Shown: positions 53,607 to 63,441, counted from the stretch's first letter. The stretch: 64,000 nt of DNA from Streptomyces sp. TS71-3 (GCF_018327685.1 NZ_BNEL01000001.1:3596001-3660000); one strand, 5' to 3'. The notes: generated by a model not told the origin, from the sequence alone. Translations and numbers: made by a program.

Positions 53607-55319
53607 ATGCGTCAACCGTCGCCCACCGCAGCCCGCCGCGCTGCGGCCGCATCCGCCAGCCTGGCCCTCGCCGCCGCGGCGGTCGCCTGCGCGGGGCCCC
53701 AGAGCAACGACGAAGGCTCCAAGGGAACCCCGCACAAGGGCGGCACCCTCAGCGTCCTCAATATCGAGCCGCAGACCGACTTCGACCCGGCCCGGCTGTA
53801 CACCTCCGGCGGCGGCAACGTGCCCTCCCTGGTCTTCCGCACCCTGACCACCCGCAACCGCGCCAACGGCGCCGCGGGCAACAAGGTCGTGCCCGACCTC
53901 GCCACGGACATCGGCACCCCCAGCAAGAACGCCACCGTCTGGACGTACACCCTGAAGAAGGGCCTCACGTACGAGGACGGTTCCCCCATCACCAGCACCG
54001 ACATCAAGTACGGCATCGAGCGGTCGTTCGCCGCCGAACTCTCCGGCGGCGCCCCGTACCTGCGGGACTGGCTCGTCGGCGGCGCCGACTACCAGGGCCC
54101 CTACAAGGACAAGAAGGGGCTCGCCTCGATCGAGACGCCCGACGAGCGGACCATCGTCTTCCACCTGAACAAGCCCGAGGGCGACTTCCCCTTCCTCGCC
54201 ACCGGCACGCAGTTCGCCCCCGTGCCGCAGAAGAAGGACGACGGCACCAAGTACGAGAACCACCCCGTCTCCTCAGGCCCCTACCGGGTCATCAGCAACG
54301 AGAACGACGGGGAGCACCTCGTCCTGGGGCGCAACCCCCACTGGTCCGCCTCCAACGACTCCCAGCGCAAGGCCTACCCCGACCGCATCGACGTCCGCTC
54401 CGGCCTCGACTCTGCGGTGATCAACCAGCGGCTGTCCGCGAGCCAGGGCGCCGACGCCGCCGCCGTCACCACCGACACCAACCTGGGCCCCGCCGAACTG
54501 GCCAAGGTCAGCGGCGACAAGACACTCGCCGCCCGTGTCGGCACCGGCCACTTCGGCTACACCAACTACCTGGCGTTCAACCCCAAGGTGAAGCCGTTCG
54601 ACAACCCGAAGGTCCGCGAGGCCATCGCGTACGCCATCGACCGCTCCTCGGTCATCAACGCCGTCGGCGGCACCTCCCTCGCCGAGCCCGCCACCACCTT
54701 CCTCCCGAACCAGAAGGCCTTCGGCTACACGCCGTACGACCCGTTCCCCGCCGGCAAGTCCGGCAACCCGCAGAAGGCCCGGCAGGTCCTCGCCGACGCC
54801 GGCTACCCGCACGGCATCACCGTCACCCTCACCCATGCCAACGCGGACCCCGAGGCCGGCCCCGAGATAGCCACGGCCGTCCAGGACGCCCTGAAGAAGG
54901 CCGGCATCACCGTCAAGCTCCAGGGCATGGAGGTCAACCAGTACAGGGACGCCTACAAGAGCGTGAAGAAGGAGCCCGGCTTCTTCCTCGCCCGCTGGGG
55001 CGCCGACTGGCCCTCCGGAGGCCCGTTCCTCGCCCCCATCTTCGACGGCCGGCAGATCGTCAAGGACGGCGCCAACTTCAACCACGCCCAGCTGAACGAC
55101 CCCGCCGTCAACAAGGACATCGACGCGATCAACCAGCTGACGGACGTGAACGCCGCCGCCGCGCGCTGGGGCGCCCTCGACAAGCGCATCGGCGAGCAGG
55201 CCCTGGACGTACCGCTGTTCCACCCCGTCTACAAGCGGCTCTACGGCAAGGACGTCAAGAACATCGTGATCGGCAACTGGACCGGCGTCCTCGACGTCTC
55301 CCAGGTCGCGGTCAAGTAG
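53607..55319 (+). CDS. Family 5 substrate-binding lipoprotein (peptide ABC transporter)
   Basis: 570 residues; ATG 53607 preceded by GAGAGG at 5 bases. Signal peptide with lipobox VACAG (Cys about 28). The mature protein is SBP_bac_5 (OppA/DppA/NikA type): GGTLSVLNIEPQTDFDPA, TYTLKKGLTYEDGSPITSTD, and KVREAIAYAIDRSSVINAVG. It binds peptides or other small solutes outside the cell. Substrate unknown, but a Cys-type leader suggests a sulfur-containing peptide or glutathione-like compound. Confidence 0.92.
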   Translation: MRQPSPTAARRAAAASASLALAAAAVACAGPQSNDEGSKGTPHKGGTLSVLNIEPQTDFDPARLYTSGGGNVPSLVFRTLTTRNRANGAAGNKVVPDLATDIGTPSKNATVWTYTLKKGLTYEDGSPITSTDIKYGIERSFAAELSGGAPYLRDWLVGGADYQGPYKDKKGLASIETPDERTIVFHLNKPEGDFPFLATGTQFAPVPQKKDDGTKYENHPVSSGPYRVISNENDGEHLVLGRNPHWSASNDSQRKAYPDRIDVRSGLDSAVINQRLSASQGADAAAVTTDTNLGPAELAKVSGDKTLAARVGTGHFGYTNYLAFNPKVKPFDNPKVREAIAYAIDRSSVINAVGGTSLAEPATTFLPNQKAFGYTPYDPFPAGKSGNPQKARQVLADAGYPHGITVTLTHANADPEAGPEIATAVQDALKKAGITVKLQGMEVNQYRDAYKSVKKEPGFFLARWGADWPSGGPFLAPIFDGRQIVKDGANFNHAQLNDPAVNKDIDAINQLTDVNAAAARWGALDKRIGEQALDVPLFHPVYKRLYGKDVKNIVIGNWTGVLDVSQVAVK

Positions 55320-55339
55320 CACGGCGGGAGACCCACACC

Positions 55340-56332
55340 ATGAGTGAGGCCCTGCTGCCCGGCGGGACGGTCACCGACGAGGTGACACCCCATCCCGCCT
55401 CCGGTCGCCTCCAGTTCCTGCGCCGGCTGCGCGCGCAGCCGGCCGCCCTGGTCGCCGCCGGAATCGTCGTCCTGCTCGTCCTGGCCGCGCTCGGCGCGCC
55501 CCTGCTCACCGCCCTGGAGGGCCAGGACCCCACCTCCTACCATCCGCACCTCGTCGACTCCGCCCGCGGCGGCGTCCCGATCGGCCACCTCGGCGGCATC
55601 AGCGCCCACCACTGGCTCGGCGTGGAACCCCAGACGGGCCGCGACCTCTTCGCCCGCCTCGTCTACGGCGCCCGGGTCTCCCTGGGCGTCGCCCTCGCCG
55701 CCACCCTCGTCCAACTCCTGATCGGGCTCGTCGTCGGGATGGCCGCGGGCCTCGGCAGCGGCTGGCTCGACCAGGCCCTCAGCCGGTTCACCGATATCTT
55801 CATCGCCCTCCCCCTCATGATCATGGCGCTGGCCGTGCTGGCCATCGTCCCCTCCTCCGTCCCGCGTCCCGTGCTGGTCGCCGTCATCATCGGGCTGATC
55901 GCCTGGGGCTCCACGGCGAAGATCGTGCGGGCCCACACGATCACCCTCAAGGAACTCGACCATGTCGCCGCCGCTCGTCTCAGCGGCTGGAGCACCTGGC
56001 ACATCGCCCGCCGTGAACTCCTGCCGGCCCTCGCAGCCCCCGTCCTCACCTACGGGGCGCTGCTGGTGCCGGTGAACATCACCGTCGAAGCCGGCCTCTC
56101 CTTCCTGGGGGTCGGCGTCAAGCCGCCCACTCCCTCCTGGGGACAGATGATCACTTCCGCCAACGTGTGGTACCAGGCGGCGCCGCAGTACCTGCTCTTC
56201 CCGGCCGGCGCGCTGTTCGTCACCGTGCTCGCCATGACCGTCCTCGGAGACGGGGTGCGCACCGCCCTCGACCCGCGGGCCGCGTCGCGGCTGCGCATCG
56301 GCACCGGCCGGAAGCGGGAGGCGAAGGCATGA
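55340..56332 (+). CDS. Peptide ABC transporter permease (DppC/OppC-type)
   Basis: 330 residues, ATG 55340 with GGGAG upstream. OppC_N helix (VAAGIVVLLVLAALGAPLLT), then five helices. The periplasmic segment contains HWLGVEPQTGRDLFARLVYG (DppC marker), and the ATPase-contact loop reads KELDHVAAARLSGWSTWHIA. Order here is C before B, reverse to the E. coli dpp order. It overlaps the next permease by 4 bases. Confidence 0.93.
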   Translation: MSEALLPGGTVTDEVTPHPASGRLQFLRRLRAQPAALVAAGIVVLLVLAALGAPLLTALEGQDPTSYHPHLVDSARGGVPIGHLGGISAHHWLGVEPQTGRDLFARLVYGARVSLGVALAATLVQLLIGLVVGMAAGLGSGWLDQALSRFTDIFIALPLMIMALAVLAIVPSSVPRPVLVAVIIGLIAWGSTAKIVRAHTITLKELDHVAAARLSGWSTWHIARRELLPALAAPVLTYGALLVPVNITVEAGLSFLGVGVKPPTPSWGQMITSANVWYQAAPQYLLFPAGALFVTVLAMTVLGDGVRTALDPRAASRLRIGTGRKREAKA

Positions 56333-57381
56333 GCACGATCACCTTCCGCCGCCGCTCCCTCCTGCTGAGCGGACTGGCCGCCCCCGGCGGGCTCGGGGGT
56401 TTCTTCCTGCGCCGGGTGGTCTCCGCCATCGCCACCCTGCTGGCCATCAGCGTGATCGTCTACGCGGTGTTCTACATCGTCCCCGGCAACGTCGCACAGA
56501 TCACCTGCGGAGAGCGCTGCTCGCCCGCGCAGGTACACCAGGTCGCCGCCCAACTCCATCTGGACGACCCGATCTACCAGCGCTACTGGGACTTCCTGCG
56601 CGGCATCGTCGCGGGCCGCACCTTCTCCACCGGCACCTCGCTCGAACACTGCGCCGCGCCCTGCCTCGGCGTGTCGTACCAGAGCGACCAGCAGGTCACC
56701 GAGATGATCAGCGCCAAGCTCCCGGTCACCGGATCACTCGCGCTCGGTGCGCTGGTGATCTATCTGCTCCTCGGCGTCGGCACCGGTCTGCTGGCCGCCT
56801 GGCGACGCGGCCGCCCCTCCGAACGGCTCCTGACCGGGCTCACCCTCGCCGGCACCGCGACCCCCGTGTTCGTCATCGGCCTCCTTCTGATGATCATCGT
56901 CTGCGGCCAGCTCCACTGGCTGCCCTTCCCCCAGTACGTCCCCCTGACCCAGGATCCCGAGCAGTGGGCGTGGAACCTTCTGCTCCCGTGGTTCTCCCTC
57001 GCGCTCATCGAGGCTGCCCGGTACGCCCGGGTGACCCGGGCCGCGGTCCTGGAGACCCTGGCCGAGGACCATGTGCGCACCTTCCGCGCCTACGGCGTCC
57101 ACGAGCGCTCGATCCTCGGACGGCACGCACTGCGCGGCGCGCTCGCCCCCGTCATCGCCCTCGCCGCGAACGACTTCGGCTCGATGTTCGGCGGAGCCGT
57201 CCTCACCGAGACGCTCTTCGGGCTGCCCGGTCTCGGCCAGGCACTCGTGGGCGCGGTCAACGTCGTCGACCTTCCCGTGGTGGTCGGAATGGTGCTCGTC
57301 ACGGGCTTCTTCGTGGTGGTGGCCAACCTCGTCGCGGATCTCCTGTACGCCGTGGCCGACCGGAGGGTGGTGCTCGTATGA
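56329..57381 (+). CDS. Peptide ABC transporter permease (DppB/OppB-type)
   Basis: 350 residues from ATG 56329, overlapping the stop of the first permease (ATGA). GFFLRRVVSAIATLLAISVI is the DppB first helix, FYIVPGNVAQITCGERCSP follows, and the EAA-like loop (ALIEAARYARVTRAAVLETL) is present. Its external loop has two Cys pairs (CGERC, CAAPC), unusual in the family and likely disulfide-bonded. Overlaps the ATPase gene by 4 bases. Confidence 0.93.
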   Translation: MSTITFRRRSLLLSGLAAPGGLGGFFLRRVVSAIATLLAISVIVYAVFYIVPGNVAQITCGERCSPAQVHQVAAQLHLDDPIYQRYWDFLRGIVAGRTFSTGTSLEHCAAPCLGVSYQSDQQVTEMISAKLPVTGSLALGALVIYLLLGVGTGLLAAWRRGRPSERLLTGLTLAGTATPVFVIGLLLMIIVCGQLHWLPFPQYVPLTQDPEQWAWNLLLPWFSLALIEAARYARVTRAAVLETLAEDHVRTFRAYGVHERSILGRHALRGALAPVIALAANDFGSMFGGAVLTETLFGLPGLGQALVGAVNVVDLPVVVGMVLVTGFFVVVANLVADLLYAVADRRVVLV

Positions 57382-58964
57382 GCCTGGTGGACGTACGGGG
57401 GCTGACCGTCGACTACGGCACCACCCGGGCCGTGGACGACCTCTCCTTCACCCTGGCCGAGGGCGCCGCCCTCGCCCTGGTGGGCGAGTCGGGCTCCGGC
57501 AAGAGCACCGTCGCCGCGGCACTGCTCGGCCTGCACCGCGGCACCGGGACCCACGTCGGCGGCTCGCTGACGGTGGCCGGAACGGATGTCCAGCAGGCCA
57601 CCGACGACGAACTCCGGCGACTGCGCGGCGCCCGTGCCGCGATGGTCTTCCAGGACCCGCTGTCCTCGCTGGACCCCTATTACGCCGTCGGCGACCAGAT
57701 CGCCGAGGTGTACCGCACGCACACCCGTGCGGGTCGCCGGGCGGCCCGGGAGCGGGCCTTTCAGGTACTCGACCTGGTCGGCATCCCCGACGCCGCCCGC
57801 CGAGCGCGTATGCGGCCCCACGAGTTCAGCGGCGGGATGCGCCAGCGTGCCCTGATCGCCATGGCGATGGCCTGCGAACCCGCCCTCCTCATCGCGGACG
57901 AACCGACGACCGCCCTCGACGTCACCGTCCAGGCGCAGATCCTCGATCTGCTCCACGGCCTGCGCGAGGAGACCGGGATGGGGCTGCTGCTGGTCACCCA
58001 CGATGTCGGGGTGGCCGCGGAGAGCGTCGACGAGGTCCTCGTGATGCGTGCGGGCCGTGCCCTCGAACGCGGGCCCATCGGCACCGTCCTGCGAGCGCCC
58101 GCCGAGCCGTACACGCGGGAGCTCCTCGGCTCCGTCCCCCGGGTCGACGGGCCCAAGGAGCAGCGCCGCCCCGTCACGGGCGACGTCCTGCTCAGCGCCA
58201 CCGGCCTGCGCCGCGACTTCGGGCGGGGGCGGCGCGCCGTCACCGCCGTCGACGACGTGTCCCTGACCCTGCACAGCGGCGAGACGCTGGGCGTCGTCGG
58301 CGAGAGCGGCAGCGGCAAGACCACGCTGGGGCGGATGCTCGTGGGGCTGCTGGAGCCGACCGCGGGAACGCTCGCCTACGGAGGCGCCGGCCGACCACGG
58401 GTCCAGATGGTCTTCCAGGACCCCGTCGCCTCACTCAACCCCAGACGCAGCATCGGCGAGACCATCGCGGATCCGCTGCGTGCCCGCGGCGAGCGGGATG
58501 GGGCCCGGCTCCGTACCCGGGTCGGAGACCTCCTCGAACGCGTCGGCCTCGACCCCGCCTTCTACGACCGCTATCCGCACGAGTTCAGCGGAGGACAGCG
58601 CCAGCGTGTAGGGATCGCCCGCGCGCTCGCTCCCCGTCCGGACCTGATCGTCTGCGACGAACCGGTGTCCTCGCTCGACGTCACTACCCAGGCTCATGTG
58701 ACGGAGCTGCTGGCGGAGGTGCAGCGGGAGTTCGGGCTCGCGCTCGTGTTCATCGCGCACGATCTCGCGGTCGTACGGCAGGTCAGTGACCGGGTCGCGG
58801 TCATGAGGCGGGGGAGCGTGGTGGAGTACGGCTCGGTCGACGAGGTGTACGCGGCGCCGCGCGACCCCTACACCCGGAGGCTCCTTGCCGCGGTGCCGAC
58901 GCTCGACCCGGTCGCCGCCGCGCAGCGACGGACGGCCCGGCGGACGCTGGCTCCCGCCCCTTGA
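57378..58964 (+). CDS. Fused dual ATPase of a peptide ABC transporter (DppD-DppF)
   Basis: 528 residues from ATG 57378 (ATGA overlap). Two complete ABC domains in one chain: domain 1 has Walker [10 protein letters not shown] (about 38-46), signature [13 protein letters not shown] and Walker [10 protein letters not shown]; domain 2 (about 268-510) has [25 protein letters not shown] and CDEPVSSLD. Each shows the D-loop and H-loop (TxxVTHD, IAHD). Equivalent to DppD and DppF fused. It completes the uptake system and ends before a strong terminator. Confidence 0.95.
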   Translation: MSLVDVRGLTVDYGTTRAVDDLSFTLAEGAALALVGESGSGKSTVAAALLGLHRGTGTHVGGSLTVAGTDVQQATDDELRRLRGARAAMVFQDPLSSLDPYYAVGDQIAEVYRTHTRAGRRAARERAFQVLDLVGIPDAARRARMRPHEFSGGMRQRALIAMAMACEPALLIADEPTTALDVTVQAQILDLLHGLREETGMGLLLVTHDVGVAAESVDEVLVMRAGRALERGPIGTVLRAPAEPYTRELLGSVPRVDGPKEQRRPVTGDVLLSATGLRRDFGRGRRAVTAVDDVSLTLHSGETLGVVGESGSGKTTLGRMLVGLLEPTAGTLAYGGAGRPRVQMVFQDPVASLNPRRSIGETIADPLRARGERDGARLRTRVGDLLERVGLDPAFYDRYPHEFSGGQRQRVGIARALAPRPDLIVCDEPVSSLDVTTQAHVTELLAEVQREFGLALVFIAHDLAVVRQVSDRVAVMRRGSVVEYGSVDEVYAAPRDPYTRRLLAAVPTLDPVAAAQRRTARRTLAPAP

Positions 58965-58975
58965 ACTGCCGGCCC

Positions 58976-59019
58976 GGTCCCTTCCGTCTCGCCCACCGAG
59001 TGCGCGGGCGGAAGGGACC
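58976..59019 (+). terminator. 11-bp stem terminator after the ABC operon
   Basis: GGTCCCTTCCG (58976-58986) pairs perfectly with CGGAAGGGACC (59009-59019), loop 22, starting 12 bases after the ATPase stop. Confidence 0.85.
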
Positions 59020-59114
59020 GTGGTCGGCGGCTTCCGGGACCGCAGGACGACTCGCCATGTCTTCAGCAAACAGATCATGCTGCGACGCTACGGTCCGGGC
59101 TGTCCGCCGGACCA

Positions 59115-59204
59115 TGCGGTTCACCGCAGATGTTCACTGCGGTTCACCGCAGTGAGGTTTTCCGCACTGCGGTTTACCGCACCCCGGCTGTGCGGTGAAC
59201 CGCA
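59115..59204. promoter_or_regulatory. Array of five 14-bp palindromes TGCGGTnnACCGCA
   Basis: Perfect copies at 59115-59128, 59138-59151, 59168-59181 and 59191-59204; a degenerate copy (TGAGGT..TCCGCA) at 59153-59166. Centres are 23, 15, 15 and 23 bases apart. The array ends 36 bases before the DedA start, near a TACGGT -10-like hexamer at 59229-59234. No other region of the window has this site. Confidence 0.75.
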
Positions 59205-59240
59205 TGGCGCCGCCCCGTGCCCGTTTCTTACGGTTGGCGC

Positions 59241-59891
59241 ATGATCGAAGCGAGCAGCAGAGTGGAGCACGCCGGGGGTGTCGTCGGCTGGGCCACCGAT
59301 GTCATGGGGACGTTGGGCGCGCCCGGAGCAGGCGTGGCCAACGCGGTCGACACGGTCATCCCGTTCGTACCCAGCGAGGTCATCCTGCCCATCGCGGGCT
59401 TCGCGGCGAGCGAAGGCCAGATGAGCCTGACGGGCGCGATCTTCTGGGCCACCGCGGGATCGGTCCTGGGCTCCCTCGTCGTCTACTACGTGGGCGCGCT
59501 GCTCGGGCGCGACCGCACGCGTGCGGTGGCCGCACGCATCCCCCTGATCAGGGTGCACGACGTGGACAGGGCGGAGGCCTGGTTCGGGCGCCACGGCGCC
59601 AAGGCGGTGTTCATAGCCCGGATGGTGCCGGTGATCCGCAGCATGATCTCCATACCGGCGGGCATCGAGCGGATGCCGATCCTGACCTTCACCGCTCTCA
59701 CGGCGATGGGCAGCCTGATATGGAACGCGGCGTTCATCCTGGCCGGCTACTGGCTGGGGAGCAACTGGCGGGTCGTGGAGAAGTACGGCGGTTACGCGAC
59801 CACGGCGGTTGTGATCCTGGTCGTCCTGGCCGTGGGGCACTTCGTGGTGTCCCGGCTGAGGTCGTCCAAGGAGCAGAACCGGTCTGAATGA
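59241..59891 (+). CDS. DedA-family membrane protein
   Basis: 216 residues from ATG 59241 (GTG 59217 in frame is possible). TACGGT ends 6 bases before ATG and no SD is seen, suggesting a leaderless message. The DedA/SNARE-associated domain: IPFVPSEVILPIAGFAASEG, SVLGSLVVYYVGALLGRDR, GRHGAKAVFIARMVPVIRSM and ISIPAGIERMPILTFTALTA with conserved Glu and Arg residues. DedA proteins are flippases for undecaprenyl phosphate or phospholipids. Tight palindrome array upstream implies dedicated regulation. Confidence 0.9.
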   Translation: MIEASSRVEHAGGVVGWATDVMGTLGAPGAGVANAVDTVIPFVPSEVILPIAGFAASEGQMSLTGAIFWATAGSVLGSLVVYYVGALLGRDRTRAVAARIPLIRVHDVDRAEAWFGRHGAKAVFIARMVPVIRSMISIPAGIERMPILTFTALTAMGSLIWNAAFILAGYWLGSNWRVVEKYGGYATTAVVILVVLAVGHFVVSRLRSSKEQNRSE

Positions 59892-60013
59892 GGTTCCCGG
59901 CACGCCGTGGGAGACGGCGGGCCAGGGCTGGGGTGGGGTGCCGTCGGGGGTGGCTTCGATGAATTCTTGTTCGGCCGGGGACGCCCGTATGTGAGGCGCC
60001 CGTCACGCTGTTG

Positions 60014-60090
60014 CCAGTGCCAGTGCCAGTGCCAGTGCCAGTGCCAGTGCCAGTGCCAGTGCCAGTGCCAGTGCCAGTGCCAGTGCCAGT
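60014..60090. repeat. CCAGTG hexamer tandem repeat, about 13 units
   Basis: An uninterrupted run of CCAGTG (77 bases) in the 717-base gap between DedA and the SDR gene. The rest of the gap has only GGACGAGG-like triplet runs near 60480-60510 and no recognisable gene; translations give His-Trp or Gln-Cys repeats. Confidence 0.9.
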
Positions 60091-60608
60091 CCTGGGCCAA
60101 GGCCTGAGGGGCCTGTGATCGCCGGCCCCGGTGCTCTGCTCGTCCGGCCGGGGGAGTCCAGGTGTGCGCCGTACGGGTTGTGTCCTCGTGCGGGTCCGGC
60201 GTGTGTGGGAAGAGTGGAGCGCCTTGGCGGTGAGGTCTTGCCATCATGCCCGCGGGAGCGTGTTGCCGGGCCGGCTCGCGCGGCACCGACCGTGCTCGGA
60301 GCCCGTCTCGGGGTAGAGGGCGAAGGCCGTTGATCAGCGCCGTGTGGGCGCCAGGCCCGGCACAGCGCTCACCCTGGTGCGGGACCGCGTTCTGGCCGGG
60401 CCGCCGTCAAAGCCGCGTCCGGGCTACTGGGTTCGGTCGCTTCCGCAGGCCGGTGCGGTACGGCCCTCCACCCGGACGACGGGGAGGACGGGGAGGACGG
60501 GGACGACCCCGGCACGACTCCGGACCCCGCGCGGGGCCGTGTGCAGGGCGATGCCGTGCGGCGTGGGTCCGCTCGGTGGGCCGACAGGAATGAGCAAGGG
60601 AGCAGACC

Positions 60609-61403
60609 ATGACCGACCGGGCCACAGGGACCGCCGTCGTCACCGGTGCCTCGGGCGGTATGGGTGCCGTCTTCGCCGACCGCCTGGCGGCTCGCGGCCA
60701 CGACCTTATCCTGGTCGCCCGTAACAGGCCGAAGCTGGAGACCCTGGCAGGGGAGCTTGCCGAGCAGACGGGCCGGCGCGTGGAAGTCCTGGCCGCTGAC
60801 CTGGCGGACCGCGCACAGTCGGTGGTCGTCGAGGACAGGCTGCGGAGCGACGAGTCCATCGAGTTGCTGGTCAACAACGCGGGGCTGAGCGGGTTCAGCC
60901 CGCTCACCGGAGCCGACCCCGACGCGGCAGCCGAGATGATCGCCGTCAACACGACGGCCTTCACCCGGCTCGCCATCGCGGCGCTGGCCGGCCTGACGCG
61001 GCGCGGCCGGGGTGCCATCATCAACCTCTCCTCGGCGCTGGCGCTCAACATCTATCCCGTCAGCGCGGTGTACAGCGGCACCAAGAGCTATGTCATCGCC
61101 TTCACCCAGGCGCTCCAGCAGGAGCTGGGCGATGGCCCGGTCAGGGCCCAGCTGGCCGTGCCCGGTGGTGTGGACACGGCGTTCTGGGACGGGTCGGGAA
61201 TCGAACTCGAATCGCTGTCCGCGGACGCGGTGATGTCACCCGAGGACGCGGTTGACGCCGTGCTCGCCGGCTTCGACGCGGGTGAGCCCGTGACCATCCC
61301 CTCGATGCCCGACATCACCGACTGGACCAGCTTCGACCAGGCACGCAAGGACCTGATTCCGAAGCTCTCCCGGGCCCACCCGGCGGACCGATACACGCCC
61401 TGA
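60609..61403 (+). CDS. Classical short-chain dehydrogenase/reductase
   Basis: 264 residues, ATG 60609 with AAGGGAGCAG upstream. TGASGGMGAVFADRLAARGH is the NADP(H) site, ARNRPKLE suits NADP, NNAGLSGFSP, then IINLSSALALN (Ser) and YSGTKSYVIAFTQAL (YxxxK). Catalytic tetrad complete, length normal. The GGVDTAFWDGSG region suggests an oxidoreductase of the SDR type annotated in Streptomyces as SDR family NAD(P)-dependent oxidoreductase. Substrate unknown; single gene. Confidence 0.92.
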   Translation: MTDRATGTAVVTGASGGMGAVFADRLAARGHDLILVARNRPKLETLAGELAEQTGRRVEVLAADLADRAQSVVVEDRLRSDESIELLVNNAGLSGFSPLTGADPDAAAEMIAVNTTAFTRLAIAALAGLTRRGRGAIINLSSALALNIYPVSAVYSGTKSYVIAFTQALQQELGDGPVRAQLAVPGGVDTAFWDGSGIELESLSADAVMSPEDAVDAVLAGFDAGEPVTIPSMPDITDWTSFDQARKDLIPKLSRAHPADRYTP

Positions 61404-61525
61404 CGCGGTGCGCCGGGGGGAGGGGGCAGGCGCCGGCCTCTCGCCGAACGGGCTTCCCGTCACCGCGAACGGGTGGTCCCTCCAGGAGGGCGCGGCGGTC
61501 GTCGGCCTCTCCGGCCGTACGGGCG

Positions 61526-61990
61526 TCACGCTCCCGTGGTGGAGCCGGGGCGAATGATCATGAGGATGGTGACGGTGGCCCAGAGCAGGTTGAAGACACC
61601 GGTCGTCATGGCGAGGCGGCCGATGGACGGAAGGGGGGAGTCGGCGCCGGGTTCCAAGGCCGAGGAGAGCGCGTCCTCCTGCGCCGGCAGGATCAGGAGG
61701 ATCAGCACGGCCGCTGCAGCGAACGTCAGGATGATCGAGGTGATCAGCCAGGGGCTGGAGAGGACGCCCAGGCTGATCGCGGTCCCGAATCCGAAGAGGA
61801 GAAGGGCGATCCCGATGGCTGCGTAGACGCGGCAGATACGGTGCAGCACCCGCAGGATCGCCGCATCCTCGCCGCCCGGATTGCCCCGGAGGCGGCGGAG
61901 GACACCGGGGAACATGCTTGCGGCGACGGTCACCGGGCCGACGGCGAGTATGGCCGCCAGGACGTGCAGGGAGAGGAGCAGTTTGGTCAT
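61526..61990 (-). CDS. Four-helix DUF2269-like membrane protein
   Basis: 154 residues from ATG 61990, GGAG 6 bases upstream. Four helices: KLLLSLHVLAAILAVGPVTV, VYAAIGIALLLFGFGTAISL, SIILTFAAAAVLILLILPA and LLWATVTILMII. The N-terminal LHVLAAI is the DUF2269-type start motif. Function unknown. Divergent from the GlxA-like regulator, which could control it. Confidence 0.75.
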   Translation of the reverse strand: MTKLLLSLHVLAAILAVGPVTVAASMFPGVLRRLRGNPGGEDAAILRVLHRICRVYAAIGIALLLFGFGTAISLGVLSSPWLITSIILTFAAAAVLILLILPAQEDALSSALEPGADSPLPSIGRLAMTTGVFNLLWATVTILMIIRPGSTTGA

Positions 61991-62359
61991 GAGCGCTCCG
62001 CCGGGGCGAGAGCGGCGTGCCGAGGACTGATCGCCGGGCGAGTGGGCGGCTCCCCGGCCCGGGAGGTGCCGGTGAGGGGCGCGCCTTCCCGGGCCACCGC
62101 GATGACGGGGTGGCCGGAGGCGAAGGCGTCGAAGGAAAAGGCATGGGTGTGCATATGGGGTCCTACAGGGGGTGGGAACGGTCGTGCTCCGAGTCGTCAT
62201 GACGCTAACCGGGCGGGACCGCCGGCCCCAGTGGCGTTTGTGACAGTAATCAACGGGATAGTGCCAAACGGCTTCCCATCCCCTCTGACCTGGCAGAAGG
62301 TAGGGGAGCGGCCGGGCTGGCAGGGTCGGTGGACAGATGCGAGGGGGTATGTTCTGGAC
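61991..62359. other. Divergent gap between the DUF2269-like and GlxA-like genes
   Basis: 369 bases likely with both promoters. From 62210 to 62290 the sequence is less GC-rich (CAGTAATCAACGGGATAGTGCC). No clear palindrome or gene is recognised. Confidence 0.5.
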
Positions 62360-63298
62360 ATGCACACCGTTGCCGTGATCGCGCTGGGGAAGGTGATTCC
62401 GTTCGACCTGGCGACCCCCATCGAGGTGTTCAGCCGCACCCGGCTCCCCGACGGGCGCCCCGGTTACCAGGTACGGGTGTGTGCCGAGGAGCCGGAGGTC
62501 GACGCGGGGACGTTTACGATCCGGGCCCGTTGGGGGCTGGAGGGACTGAAGGGCGCGGACACCGTCATCGTGCCCGGCACCGCCGAACCGGAGGCCCCGG
62601 TGACGCCCGCCGTCCGTACCGCGCTGCGGGAGGCGGCGGCCGGGGGAACCCGGATCGCCTCCATCTGCACGGGCACGTTCGTGCTGGCCGCCTGCGGGCT
62701 GCTCGACGGTCTGCGCGCCACCACCCACTGGCTCGCCAAGGACAGCCTCGCCGCCGGCTACCCGGACATCGACGTCGATCCCGACGTGCTCTACGTCGAC
62801 AACGGGCAGATCCTCACCTCGGCCGGCGCGGCGGCCGGGCTCGACCTCTGCCTGCACATGATCCGGCGCGACTACGGCTCCGCCGTGGCCGCCGACGCCG
62901 CGCGGCTGTCGGTGATGCCGTTGGAGCGGGAGGGCGGGCAGGCGCAGTTCATCGTGCACGACCACACGCCCACCCCGAAGGGCTCCGCTCTCGAACCCCT
63001 GTTGGCCTGGCTGCGGGACAACATCGGACGGGACCTCACCCTCGACGAGATCGCCGAGCGCGCCGGCGTCAGCAGCCGTACGCTGATCCGCCGCTTCCGC
63101 GAGCAGACCGGCACCACGCCCCTCCAGTGGCTCCACCGCGCACGGGTCCGGCAGGCGCAGCACCTGCTGGAGACCACGCAGCACTCAGTCGAACGCATCG
63201 GTTCCCAGGTCGGCTTCGGCTCGCCGACCGCGTTCCGTGACCGCTTCAAACGGACCACGGGTCTCAGCCCCGGGGCGTACCGCAGGGCCTTCACCTGA
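62360..63298 (+). CDS. GlxA/FtrA-family AraC-type transcriptional regulator
   Basis: 312 residues from ATG 62360. Residues 1-170 form a DJ-1/PfpI-like domain (IALGKVIPFDLATPIEVFSR, SICTGTFVLAACGLLDGLRATTHW), lacking proteolytic activity in this family but keeping the CTG elbow. Residues about 212-312 are an AraC HTH pair (LTLDEIAERAGVSSRTLIRR and FGSPTAFRDRFKRTTGLSPG). Members sense amides, amino acids or oxidative signals. Divergent from a small membrane-protein gene. Confidence 0.93.
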   Translation: MHTVAVIALGKVIPFDLATPIEVFSRTRLPDGRPGYQVRVCAEEPEVDAGTFTIRARWGLEGLKGADTVIVPGTAEPEAPVTPAVRTALREAAAGGTRIASICTGTFVLAACGLLDGLRATTHWLAKDSLAAGYPDIDVDPDVLYVDNGQILTSAGAAAGLDLCLHMIRRDYGSAVAADAARLSVMPLEREGGQAQFIVHDHTPTPKGSALEPLLAWLRDNIGRDLTLDEIAERAGVSSRTLIRRFREQTGTTPLQWLHRARVRQAQHLLETTQHSVERIGSQVGFGSPTAFRDRFKRTTGLSPGAYRRAFT

Positions 63299-63441
63299 CG
63301 GGACGGCTTCGTGGCAGGCCACCACCGAAGTGAGGCGTGCCGTATGTGCCGCACGGCGTGCCCCGGCCAGGCGGGCCGGGCATCGGGTACGACGTGCGTG
63401 GGCCCGGGTCGTGCGCTTCCGGTCCGGAACTCCCCCGCGGC

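Noticed and set aside
59792..60286. Minus-strand frame with alternating His-Trp
   Set aside because: It is a translation of the CCAGTG repeat and has no supporting start or homology.
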